Origin: Thermococcus sp.
GTDB taxonomy: Archaea > Methanobacteriota_B > Thermococci > Thermococcales > Thermococcaceae
Assembly (NCBI GenBank): GCA_027035445.1
Contig: JALVUT010000380.1
Location: 1 to 6,398, forward strand
Length of the DNA: 6,398 nt
Reading direction: 5' to 3'
Positions 1 to 5,827 of this stretch are shown in pieces. Within the stretch, counting starts at the first letter, position 1. Every line of letters begins with the position of its first letter. The notes under the pieces were generated by a model. It was not told where the DNA came from. It did no database searches and worked only from the letters and a program-made list of their open reading frames with translations. The position numbers and the translations under genes are program-made.

Positions 1-349
1 GCCCTTCACCCTCAAGCCTCTTGAGTACGCTGCGCAGCACTCCCCTGGGATCCGCCGGGTATGGCCTCCCGTCCCGGTATATATGGCCGTAAACCCTCGC
101 AATGCCCTCCCACGGAACCTCGGCATATGTCGAGGGATCCGCCTTGAACACCAGGTCACTGTCCTCTATTCCCTGAAAGCCCGGTATCGACGAACCGTCG
201 AAGGCGATACCATCACTGGCTGCTTCCTCATACCTCTCGGCCGGTATCTCCATTCCCTTGGGAACACCGTTTATGTCCACGAAGACAAGCTGGACGAACT
301 TTGGTTTAGCCCCCTCTACCGGGGCGCTCATACTCTTAATTATGTTCAT
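1..349 (-). CDS. glnA: Glutamine synthetase, type I, N-terminal part (cut by window start)
   Basis: Cytoplasmic enzyme that joins ammonia to glutamate with ATP, the main entry of nitrogen into amino acids. The visible 116 residues carry the conserved N-terminal (beta-grasp) domain of GlnA: VFVDINGVPKG at residues 22-32, FDGSSIPGF at 50-58 and IEDSDL at 61-66. The catalytic barrel lies beyond the left edge. The start at 349 is chosen because a GGGGGT stretch (356-361 region) stands about 7 bases upstream. A second ATG in frame at 331 (MSAPVEG) has only a weak purine stretch before it, so it is less likely but possible. The gene is divergent from the DUF61 cluster, and a perfect inverted repeat stands about 60 bp upstream of the start. 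Family assignment is firm; the exact start is less so. Confidence 0.95.
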   Translation of the reverse strand, partial: MNIIKSMSAPVEGAKPKFVQLVFVDINGVPKGMEIPAERYEEAASDGIAFDGSSIPGFQGIEDSDLVFKADPSTYAEVPWEGIARVYGHIYRDGRPYPADPRGVLRSVLKRLEGEG

Positions 350-411
350 TTTTAGACCCCCAATTTTAAATAAACGTTCTATTAATTCAGCAGTTAATGG
401 ACATATTTCCT

Positions 412-434
412 AATATAACCCTTTTGGTTATATT
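412..434. promoter_or_regulatory. Perfect inverted repeat, candidate operator upstream of glnA
   Basis: AATATAACC (412-420), spacer CTTTT, GGTTATATT (426-434): nine of nine positions pair. Read on the minus strand it contains AAAAGGG followed by TTATATTA, which resembles a BRE plus TATA box for glnA. This would place transcription start near 390 and give a leader of about 40 bases. A repressor bound here would block TBP/TFB. The layout of arms around a 5-bp spacer resembles the TATCAC-N5-GTGATA sites of TrmB-type regulators in Thermococcales, but the half-site differs. The regulator is unknown; the operator role is inferred. Confidence 0.5.
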
Positions 435-487
435 GTTGTCAAAGTGACGGAACGTTGCCTCGGATGCCGTCTCTTATCTGAAATATG

Positions 488-495
488 TTTAAATA
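488..495 (+). promoter_or_regulatory. TATA box for the DUF61 cluster
   Basis: TTTAAATA matches the archaeal TATA consensus (TTTAWATA) exactly and is preceded by the purine-rich GAAATATG (480-487) in the BRE position. Transcription would start about 25 bases downstream, near 515-520, leaving a leader of about 50 bases before the ATG at 570. A weaker alternative, TTTTTAAC, lies at 514-521. Confidence 0.6.
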
Positions 496-569
496 TCCGG
501 ATTGGATCGATAGTTTTTAACATTTTTACGGCAACATAAGTTTTTCCGTTGAGGGCTGTATTATGGGTC

Positions 570-977
570 ATGGGAAGAGCGGAGGACATACTCAACCATG
601 AGCTCGCCCGAATAAACGTTCACCTCCCGAAGGTGAGGCCCACCCTCAGGGCCCTTCTGGAAACTGAGGATCCAAAGGTTATATTAAGAGACGGTAGCGA
701 ACATCATTTCAAAAAATCTGAGCTGGAGTTTATGGCCTCCCTGCTGGAGGAGGGGAAGATTGATATGCTTCGGATTCCGATAATACTGGAGATAAGCTCC
801 ACCTACAGGGGTTACTTTCGGGTTAGGGGTAGGGTTGAGGTTGAGGTTATTGACAGGATCCTAGGGGCCTATGATATTCTTGAAGAGAAAACCGAGGGGC
901 TTTACCCCCGTTATCTCATTCCCCGCATTAGGCGCCTGCTTCCAACCACGACCACCTACGCGTTTATACCGGAGTGA
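570..977 (+). CDS. DUF61 / UPF0216 family protein, function unknown
   Basis: A 135-residue soluble protein that I recognise as the archaea-specific UPF0216 (DUF61) family. Family-like stretches are RINVHLP at residues 15-21, RDGSEHHFKKSEL at 40-52, YFRVRGR at 82-88 and a conserved C-terminal block with YPRYLIPRIRR then PTTTTYAF at 112-132. There is no signal peptide or membrane segment. The runs of conserved Arg, His and Lys would suit binding of nucleic acid or phosphate, but this is only a guess because no function is established for the family. The frame is open from a TTG at 549. The ATG at 570 is preferred because family members begin close to the M-R-x-E-D sequence. Neither start has a good ribosome binding site: GAGGG at 551-555 is 14 bases from the ATG. 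It is the first gene of a tight plus-strand cluster, 6 bases before the next start. Confidence 0.85.
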   Translation: MGRAEDILNHELARINVHLPKVRPTLRALLETEDPKVILRDGSEHHFKKSELEFMASLLEEGKIDMLRIPIILEISSTYRGYFRVRGRVEVEVIDRILGAYDILEEKTEGLYPRYLIPRIRRLLPTTTTYAFIPE

Positions 978-983
978 TGGAGC

Positions 984-1256
984 ATGAACGGTGATGGAAG
1001 GGTATTTAGGAACTACCTTATATTCACGATTCCCCAGGTCACTGTGTTCGTTGGGGCAGTTCTGGGGATTCTCCTAGCTGTTGGGGTTAACCTGAATACT
1101 GCACTGGGGATTTTTTCTATGCTGTACGGGGCCATGCTTATGATATTAACACTTATAATCCGTCCCCATGTCTCGGGTCTCTTTCTCTACAAACTGGTTG
1201 CTGCCCTCTCAGTGGGACTGATCCTGATAGGCGTCTTGGTGCTGATAGGTGGGTAG
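984..1256 (+). CDS. Small membrane protein with three predicted helices, unknown function
   Basis: A 90-residue protein that I cannot assign to a named family. It has three hydrophobic stretches, at about residues 11-34, 39-59 and 67-89. The only internal charged loop (RPHVSG, 60-65) and the N-terminal arginines suggest the N terminus inside and the C terminus outside the cell, by the positive-inside rule. The start at 984 follows a purine-rich GGAGTGATGGAG (971-982) that overlaps the stop of the DUF61 gene, so the two are almost certainly co-transcribed. The next gene, for a surface protein, begins 41 bp downstream. A role as a membrane partner of that protein is possible, but only position supports it. 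Confidence 0.75.
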   Translation: MNGDGRVFRNYLIFTIPQVTVFVGAVLGILLAVGVNLNTALGIFSMLYGAMLMILTLIIRPHVSGLFLYKLVAALSVGLILIGVLVLIGG

Positions 1257-1264
1257 TTTTATAA
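1257..1264 (+). promoter_or_regulatory. Possible internal TATA box before the surface protein gene
   Basis: TTTTATAA directly after the stop codon of the small membrane protein. It would start a transcript near 1285, leaving a leader of about a dozen bases that still includes most of the GGTGGG ribosome binding site (1287-1292). It could allow the surface protein to be made separately from the two upstream genes. This is weak evidence from a single motif. Confidence 0.3.
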
Positions 1265-1297
1265 CGGAGGACAACCAACTACAGATGGTGGGAACTA

Positions 1298-2923
1298 ATG
1301 AGGTGGGCAGTAGGGGTGTTCCTGGTCGTGATGTTCATGATCTCAGTGATCCCCCCCGTATCTGGTCAGTATCTAACCTTCACGATCCCGAACTCAATTG
1401 AAGTTGTTCGGGGTGACTACAGTACAGGTACCCTCAGCCTGACCAATGCCGGGGGACTGAGCTTTAAGATAGTCAGTTATCAGGGTTTCTGGGTGGAGGA
1501 TTCAAGTGGCAACATCGTTCCTGGTTTTGTTCTGGTTGTGAACCCCAGGATATTCACGGCGTGGGCGTCTCACAAGACGTACACAATGAGCTACAATATA
1601 AGTGCCGCTAGAACGGTTCCCAGCGGGCTTTACACCCTTCACATGAAGTTCTGGGCGTTTACCAATGATAACACCATGTACATCGTTAAGGCGAGCGTAC
1701 CTGTTAAGGTTGTTGCGGGAGCTTTACAGTTTGGGGTTGCCCGGGCGTACGTCAGGGAAAGGCCAGGTTCCTCCTATGCCCTCAATGGAGAGACGATAGT
1801 AGTATTCTCACATGTGTTTAACCGGGGTCATCACAGCGTCAGCATAACGGCCTCGGTGACCTTTGGGAATGTAAGCACATCGTACTTCAAGGACGTTCAG
1901 AATCTAACCATGGTTCCGGGTGATAACTTGGTCAGGTTTTCTATCCCTGTGGGCTATGAGGTTTCTCCTGGGGTTTACACTGTGGACTACACCCTCTCCT
2001 ATCCAGATGGCTCTTATACATACTCCAAACACTTTGGTGTAAAGTTTGGGGTTAGCCTGGTTGCGCTCTCCTTAGAGTCCACCACCGTTAAGGTAAACCA
2101 GGAGAACCACGCATACCTCACACTGCTCTCTGAGAGGGATATCACCCTTAACCTAACTGTTCTGGCGTACAGAGGGTCAAGACTCTCCGTCAACGAGTCC
2201 CGTCCTGTAAGGGTGCACGGGGGAACGGACGTTATCGCAGTCTCCTTGCCCACCCAGGTTCCGGGTGATATCACATCAAGAATCCTCCTAAGTTATGATG
2301 GAAGGGAGATAGTTTCTAGAGAGGTTTCCTACTCCGTTTTTGCTCCCCTGACCATCGACAACTTGAGCTACGTTGCAGGGAGCTCCGGAAAAGTCGTGTT
2401 TACACTCCAGATCTTAAACCCAAATGCCGCACCGGTTAACGGTACCCTTGTTTACAAAGTTTACAGTGGTAGCACCGTTATCTCCAGGGACTCAGTCAGG
2501 GCCACCTTCACCCCGGGCGTGACTCCCATGAGGGTGATGTTGAGGCTCCCGGTTGGAAAGGAAATATCCTATGAGTTCAACCTGCTGTCGCTTGGAGGGA
2601 TCAGTACCAAGAGAGGGTCCCTGTATATACACCCTCCCATTCCGACCGCAACATCCTCCCCTACCCCATCCACGACTTCAGCTCCCGTTTCAAACTCTAC
2701 CTCAGCCCTGCCCCCCAAAAGAGGGGGAACCTCTTCCCTGCTTGTAGCAGTGGTGATCCTGCTATTAATATGTATCGGGGTAGCATTCTACTATTTCTCC
2801 AAAAGGGAAGGCCCGAAGAAGCGGAAACGATCAAAACCAAAGCGTCACTCTCCACTGGGAAGATTTAAGCGCCCCAAAATGCCCATGTTTAAAGAAAGCA
2901 GGGAACTACCCAAGAAGAAGTGA
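1298..2923 (+). CDS. Secreted, membrane-anchored surface protein with Ig-like domains and basic tail
   Basis: A 541-residue protein that I do not recognise as a named protein; its architecture is clear. A signal peptide covers residues 1 to about 23 (RW, a hydrophobic core, then PPVSG-Q). About 420 beta-rich residues follow, readable as four Ig-like or COG1470-like domains at roughly 27-139, 142-250, 251-348 and 349-445. A Pro/Thr/Ser stalk spans 446-472. One membrane helix spans about 479-500, and the last 41 residues form a very basic cytoplasmic tail with 19 Lys/Arg. There are eight N-x-S/T sites (N100, N191, N202, N285, N299, N355, N381, N466), all outside the cell, so N-glycosylation is likely. 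GGTGGG at 1287-1292 supports the start. Adhesion, S-layer interaction or envelope scaffolding are possible roles; none can be chosen from the sequence. It is the last gene of the cluster, 70 bp before RNase P RNA. Confidence 0.85.
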   Translation: MRWAVGVFLVVMFMISVIPPVSGQYLTFTIPNSIEVVRGDYSTGTLSLTNAGGLSFKIVSYQGFWVEDSSGNIVPGFVLVVNPRIFTAWASHKTYTMSYNISAARTVPSGLYTLHMKFWAFTNDNTMYIVKASVPVKVVAGALQFGVARAYVRERPGSSYALNGETIVVFSHVFNRGHHSVSITASVTFGNVSTSYFKDVQNLTMVPGDNLVRFSIPVGYEVSPGVYTVDYTLSYPDGSYTYSKHFGVKFGVSLVALSLESTTVKVNQENHAYLTLLSERDITLNLTVLAYRGSRLSVNESRPVRVHGGTDVIAVSLPTQVPGDITSRILLSYDGREIVSREVSYSVFAPLTIDNLSYVAGSSGKVVFTLQILNPNAAPVNGTLVYKVYSGSTVISRDSVRATFTPGVTPMRVMLRLPVGKEISYEFNLLSLGGISTKRGSLYIHPPIPTATSSPTPSTTSAPVSNSTSALPPKRGGTSSLLVAVVILLLICIGVAFYYFSKREGPKKRKRSKPKRHSPLGRFKRPKMPMFKESRELPKKK

Positions 2924-2963
2924 GCAATTTCCCCACTGTTCATGCTGGGGTGATGTCCCAAAC

Positions 2964-2972
2964 CTTTTTATC
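2964..2972 (+). promoter_or_regulatory. TATA-like element of the RNase P RNA gene
   Basis: CTTTTTATC lies about 26-30 bp before the first base of the P1 helix (2994), the distance expected between an archaeal TATA box and the transcription start. CAAAC just upstream could serve as the BRE. The T5 run (2965-2969) may also act as a weak terminator for the surface protein gene that ends at 2923. Confidence 0.5.
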
Positions 2973-2993
2973 CCGTTCGTCCGACTGTTCAGC

Positions 2994-3312
2994 GGCGAGG
3001 GGGTCGGGGGCTCTCCGTGAGGAGGAAGTTCCGCCCACCTCACCGGGGCCGCGGTGCCGCAAGGCACCTCCCGAGAGGGAGGGCAACGGCGCAGAAACGG
3101 CACGGCCTCCGGGGGATGTGGATGAACGCGGCGAAGGGCCCGGTGACGGCGCCCGAGCTAACCCGCAGACTATCCCGGAGGATGCGGTGAAACGGCCGTC
3201 CCGTGGGGTGCAAGGCCGAGGGAGGGACGATGAGTTTCCGGTGTGAGTCCCGTGGTAGGCCGCTCAGTCGAATGCCCCCTTGATACAGAAGGCGGACTAT
3301 GACCCCCTCGCC
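2994..3312 (+). ncRNA. rnpB: RNase P RNA, archaeal type A
   Basis: Catalytic RNA of RNase P, which removes the 5' leader of precursor tRNAs together with its archaeal protein subunits. The ends are set by a perfect 12-bp P1 helix, 2994-3005 with 3301-3312. The conserved first core segment GAGGAAGTTCCGCC (about 3020-3033) pairs with ACAGAAGGCGGACTAT (3285-3300) to form P4: AGU-[U]-CCGCC with GGCGGACU, leaving the universal bulged U. GTGCAAGGCC near 3208-3217 matches the conserved segment known in E. coli as GAGCAAGGCC. Other hairpins are GGTGCC-GCAA-GGCACC (3053-3068) and TCCC-GAGA-GGGA (3069-3080), both with GNRA loops. CCTCC..GGGAT (3106-3116) pairs with ATCCCGGAGG (3172-3181) to close the specificity domain. 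The length of about 319 nt suits Thermococcales. Mature ends may differ by a few bases. No protein gene fits here. Confidence 0.95.
3224..3251 (+). other. Kink-turn/kink-loop-like element in RNase P RNA
   Basis: GGGAC (3224-3228) pairs with GTCCC (3247-3251). Between them are a three-base bulge GAU, then GA (3232-3233), an 11-base loop, and a second GA (3245-3246). This is the arrangement needed for tandem sheared G-A pairs with a U at the third bulge position, the binding site of ribosomal protein L7Ae. L7Ae is known to bind kink-turns in Pyrococcus RNase P RNA, including the P16 region that this place in the molecule suggests. The second stem is weak (G-U pairs only), so it may be a kink-loop. 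Confidence 0.55.
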
Positions 3313-3441
3313 CTGTTCAACACATGCGCCGAGAAGAAGGGCCCCTTACAAAAGCCACCCAAATCCGGTTACCCTGAAAGATGTGAGAATACGCCAATAC
3401 TTCCTCAGATTGGCATCGAGAGTGCTATTTAATCCGACCGT
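3313..3441. other. Gene-free gap between convergent RNase P RNA and primase operon
   Basis: No coding frame with a ribosome binding site is seen. The only structure is a short inverted repeat, GCCAAT (3393-3398) and ATTGGC (3409-3414), with a 10-base loop. Neither strand has a run of five or more T, so no classic archaeal terminator is visible for either converging transcript. Confidence 0.5.
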
Positions 3442-4482
3442 TCATAGGCTATCCCCGTGTTCTTTAAGCCACTCCTCGTAGGCCTCTTTCACCTCCTCAC
3501 GTCTGAACCTTGGAACTGCGCTCTCGAATGGGTTGAACTTTTCGAGCTTCCTATCGTCTTTTCCTATGTAAGTGGTCACGAAGCTGACCTTCGAGTGCAG
3601 GCTCGATGGAACACGTAGAATCCTCCTAACGTCAACGGTGACCCTACCGTCAAAGTATGCCTTTGAAAAAGTGCTTGATAGTGCAAAAAGCCTGATTAAA
3701 CTTTTGTACCCTATGCCCTCCGGGAAAGCTGCCAGCAGACCTTTTCTAACGAACTTCTCGTATATCTCCTCCCTGCTCTCAAGCAGCCTCTTGGTTCGGG
3801 ATTTGCTGAGTCCTATGTTCTCGAGGTGGTTCTCGTTTACCCTTCTGATGAAGTACCCAAAGCGAAGGCGGAAGACCCGGAAGTATCCACTTGAGAGCAT
3901 TATCCTCCTGCTTCTAACATCTTCGTACGTGACTTCCTCCGCAGCACTTACATACGAGAGAATCTTCTCTCTGGACTTTCCCTCCAGTTCCAGTGCCCAT
4001 TCATCCAACACCCTTATGTGGTAACCCCTTCCTGAGTAAACAACGTGAACGTCCTCCAGTCCAAAGTCCTCCTTGAGGACTATTAGGGTGTCCTTCGCAA
4101 GTTCCTTTGCGTCGTTAAGGCATATTGGGCAGACCTTACCGTGCTCGTGGAGGTTTTGACATCTCCTCAGAGGCAGGTCCTTTGCGTCTATGTCAAAAAC
4201 GAGCTCTGCGCCCAGCCATCCTTCCATCCTTCCCGGCTCCTCGTAGAGTGCCACGGAGGAATACATCGCATACGGGGCAGTTGCCCTCACATAATCCTCC
4301 AGGTCTCTGGGATCACTGAAGACATTCTTCCTGTCGCTCGGGCCCTCACCGGTGTGGTCAAAGCCAAACTCCCTGTGCTCCAGCGTCTTCAGAAGGAAAT
4401 CTGGTAGTTTTTTTGTGCTCCACTCCCTTGCGTAGTACCTCTTTCTTTCAGCTGGAGTGGCCTCCCGGAACAGTTCACCCAT
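3442..4482 (-). CDS. priS: DNA primase, small catalytic subunit
   Basis: Archaeo-eukaryotic primase catalytic subunit (Pyrococcus p41 type). With PriL it makes the short RNA or DNA primers that start replication. The protein has 346 residues, full length for the family. The metal-binding acidic pair sits in ELVFDIDAKD (D97 and D99), and the likely third acid is D284 in VTVDVRRILR. The basic nucleotide-binding motifs are SGRGYH (150-155) and RVPSSLH (290-296). The zinc knuckle is CQNLHEHGKVCPIC (C108, H112 or H114, C118, C121), which is structural in archaeal PriS. The ATG at 4482 lies inside the end of priL (ATGGGTGA, 8-bp overlap), with GGGGGTAAGGGA just before it, so translation is probably coupled and the two subunits are made together. 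All key residues are present. Its 3' end faces the RNase P RNA gene. Confidence 0.97.
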   Translation of the reverse strand: MGELFREATPAERKRYYAREWSTKKLPDFLLKTLEHREFGFDHTGEGPSDRKNVFSDPRDLEDYVRATAPYAMYSSVALYEEPGRMEGWLGAELVFDIDAKDLPLRRCQNLHEHGKVCPICLNDAKELAKDTLIVLKEDFGLEDVHVVYSGRGYHIRVLDEWALELEGKSREKILSYVSAAEEVTYEDVRSRRIMLSSGYFRVFRLRFGYFIRRVNENHLENIGLSKSRTKRLLESREEIYEKFVRKGLLAAFPEGIGYKSLIRLFALSSTFSKAYFDGRVTVDVRRILRVPSSLHSKVSFVTTYIGKDDRKLEKFNPFESAVPRFRREEVKEAYEEWLKEHGDSL

Positions 4483-5695
4483 TTCCCTTACCCCCTTCCG
4501 AGGTTTCCCCGCCTTTTTCTTGTTGTCTCCTCCTGTTCTCCAGGTAGAGTTTCCTGAGGTAGTACGTCAGTGGATTCTTGATGTTCCTGCAGTCCCTGTC
4601 CGGGTTGCAGAGGGTGGGGGCGTTTGCCCGTATCTTGTCGCAGTTTGGGGGGAAGTACCATGGAGAGCTTCCGCTGTCCTCGAGACCCGGTCTGTCCGTC
4701 AGTCCGAAACCCATATGGTACCAGATGTTCTTAATCTCATGGGGCTGATCTTCAAACAGCGGTGGGCTGCAGCGGTTCCCAGCATCGATTATGAGGGGTA
4801 TAACCTCCCTCTCCAGCACCCCCAGGTCTTGGATGCAGTCTCTAACACGGACGTCCCTCCTTGGGGGATTCGGGCAGATTCTCGCGTAGCTCAGGAACGA
4901 GGTAAGGAGCACCGTTATCGCGTAGTTTCTGAGGCCCGCCGGTACGCCCCCAATGGCTTTCTTTATACACGGTGGGAAGAACTCGAATCTGAGGGGGGCC
5001 GCCTCTGCATTTCCGTACCTTCCCAGGCGTTCCTTGAAGACCTCCCTTGCCAAGGAACCCAGTTCCTCACGAAGTTTCCTGTAGTAATCCGGAAGCTCGT
5101 CAGTTATCTCGTAGAGGGCATTAACTGCCCGTTCGGTGTTGTGTTCAAACACTTTCCTCCACAGTTTGAGGACGTTTCCCTTTGTAACGTATGCGTATCC
5201 ATTCCGTATGTAAACCTCCTTCAAACTACCGTCCCAGAACTCCAGAAAACTCGAGAGGTGCACTTTGTATTTGAGTTCAAGTCCCCTCTTGCGCTCGGGA
5301 TCCAGGTTCCGCTCCCCCCTTTTCTCCAGGATAAACGTATCCTTCACGGATATCTCGTTTTTGTCTGTGACCTCTACGGGAAGCGACAGTTCCGTGAGGC
5401 CCTCACTTCGTGCTATCCTCTTGGAGTATATCTTGAGGTTGGCCTCTTTTACCAGCTCCGCTTCAAGGCCGTATGGTGAGAATGCAAGGGCTCCCAAGAG
5501 GGCGTAAAACGTCAGTATGTCCGTGAGATCATCCACTGTGACAACATCGTCTGGAACCCTCCCTGACTTGTACCATGAAACCCTCCTAAGGGCATGGTCT
5601 AAGGCAATGTACGAGGGTATCCTCTCAAGTACGGCCTTGATTCCACCCAGCTCCTTAACGAGCTCCCGTGCCCTGCTTCCAAAGGGGTCTAGCAT
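4475..5695 (-). CDS. priL: DNA primase, large regulatory subunit (Fe-S protein)
   Basis: Large subunit of the archaeal primase (Pyrococcus p46 type); it binds PriS, template and initiating nucleotide and tunes primer length. The protein has 406 residues, close to the family's usual length of about 400. The N-terminal helical part contains FYALLGALAFSPYGLEAELV (63-82), typical of the PriS-binding domain. The C-terminal domain has the FFPPCIKK motif (C243), CSPPLF (C309), FPPNCDKI (C352) and a pair of Cys in LCNPDRDC (C363, C369), followed by KNPLTYYLRKLY. Four of these would hold the 4Fe-4S cluster known in this family; which four cannot be decided by eye. The frame is open upstream to about 6004, but the ATG at 5695 is chosen because GGTGAGG (5698-5704) precedes it and the extension would run into the divergent ATPase gene. 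The charged tail after 386 looks unstructured. Confidence 0.96.
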   Translation of the reverse strand: MLDPFGSRARELVKELGGIKAVLERIPSYIALDHALRRVSWYKSGRVPDDVVTVDDLTDILTFYALLGALAFSPYGLEAELVKEANLKIYSKRIARSEGLTELSLPVEVTDKNEISVKDTFILEKRGERNLDPERKRGLELKYKVHLSSFLEFWDGSLKEVYIRNGYAYVTKGNVLKLWRKVFEHNTERAVNALYEITDELPDYYRKLREELGSLAREVFKERLGRYGNAEAAPLRFEFFPPCIKKAIGGVPAGLRNYAITVLLTSFLSYARICPNPPRRDVRVRDCIQDLGVLEREVIPLIIDAGNRCSPPLFEDQPHEIKNIWYHMGFGLTDRPGLEDSGSSPWYFPPNCDKIRANAPTLCNPDRDCRNIKNPLTYYLRKLYLENRRRQQEKGGETSEGGKGNG

Positions 5696-5744
5696 ATCCT
5701 CACCGCTTTCAGTAGGTGGGGAGAGAATAAAACTCTTGTGCATC

Positions 5745-5768
5745 CCAAAACTTTTATATTCCTTTTGG
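5745..5768. promoter_or_regulatory. Symmetric divergent promoter element between priL and the KaiC-like gene
   Basis: CCAAAA (5745-5750) and TTTTGG (5763-5768) are a 6-bp inverted repeat around an A/T-rich core that reads as a TATA box on both strands. Leftward, AAAGGAA followed by TATAAAA (5758 down to 5752) fits BRE plus TATA for priL, with start near 5730 and a leader of about 35 bases. Rightward, TTTTATATT (5752-5760) could serve the ATPase gene. One factor could therefore control both. Promoter assignment is by motif and spacing only. Confidence 0.5.
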
Positions 5769-5777
5769 CACAGAAAG

Positions 5778-5784
5778 TATATTA
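5778..5784 (+). promoter_or_regulatory. Second candidate TATA box for the KaiC-like gene
   Basis: TATATTA preceded by the purine-rich CAGAAAG (5771-5777). It would give a start near 5806 and a leader of about 20 bases that still contains the GGTGATC ribosome binding site (5818-5824). It competes with the element at 5752-5760; the sequence alone does not decide between them. Confidence 0.4.
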
Positions 5785-5827
5785 GGGAGCAGTGACAATT
5801 TCCAATCGGCACCAGAGGGTGATCACT

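Noticed and set aside
83..355. Open frame on the plus strand opposite glnA
   Set aside because: The minus strand encodes unmistakable glutamine synthetase motifs; the plus frame has no support.
549..569. TTG start giving seven extra residues to the DUF61 protein
   Set aside because: It has no ribosome binding site, and the family's N terminus fits the ATG at 570. It cannot be fully excluded because the ATG is also poorly served.
2711..2727. CCCCCC-AAAAGA-GGGGG hairpin inside the surface protein gene
   Set aside because: It lies in codons for the stalk-to-membrane junction (PPKRGG) and is explained by coding. No slippery site or other sign of recoding is present.
2931..2950. CCCCA/TGGGG inverted repeat after the surface protein gene as a hairpin terminator
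   Set aside because: The stem is only 5 bp and no T run follows it directly. Archaeal termination does not need a hairpin, so it is not called.
2920..3246. Open frame across the RNase P RNA gene
   Set aside because: The sequence is explained by RNase P RNA helices and conserved core bases. The translated product is low in structure and rich in Pro, Gly and Arg, as expected for a G/C-rich structural RNA.
3370..3420. Possible C/D box guide RNA (CTGA and GATG-like pieces on both strands)
   Set aside because: No proper RTGATGA C box with correctly spaced D box is present; the pieces are degenerate.
4457..5479. Open frame of 340 codons on the plus strand
   Set aside because: It lies antisense to priL, which has clear family motifs, and it has no ribosome binding site or recognisable domain. 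It results from the codon use of the real gene.
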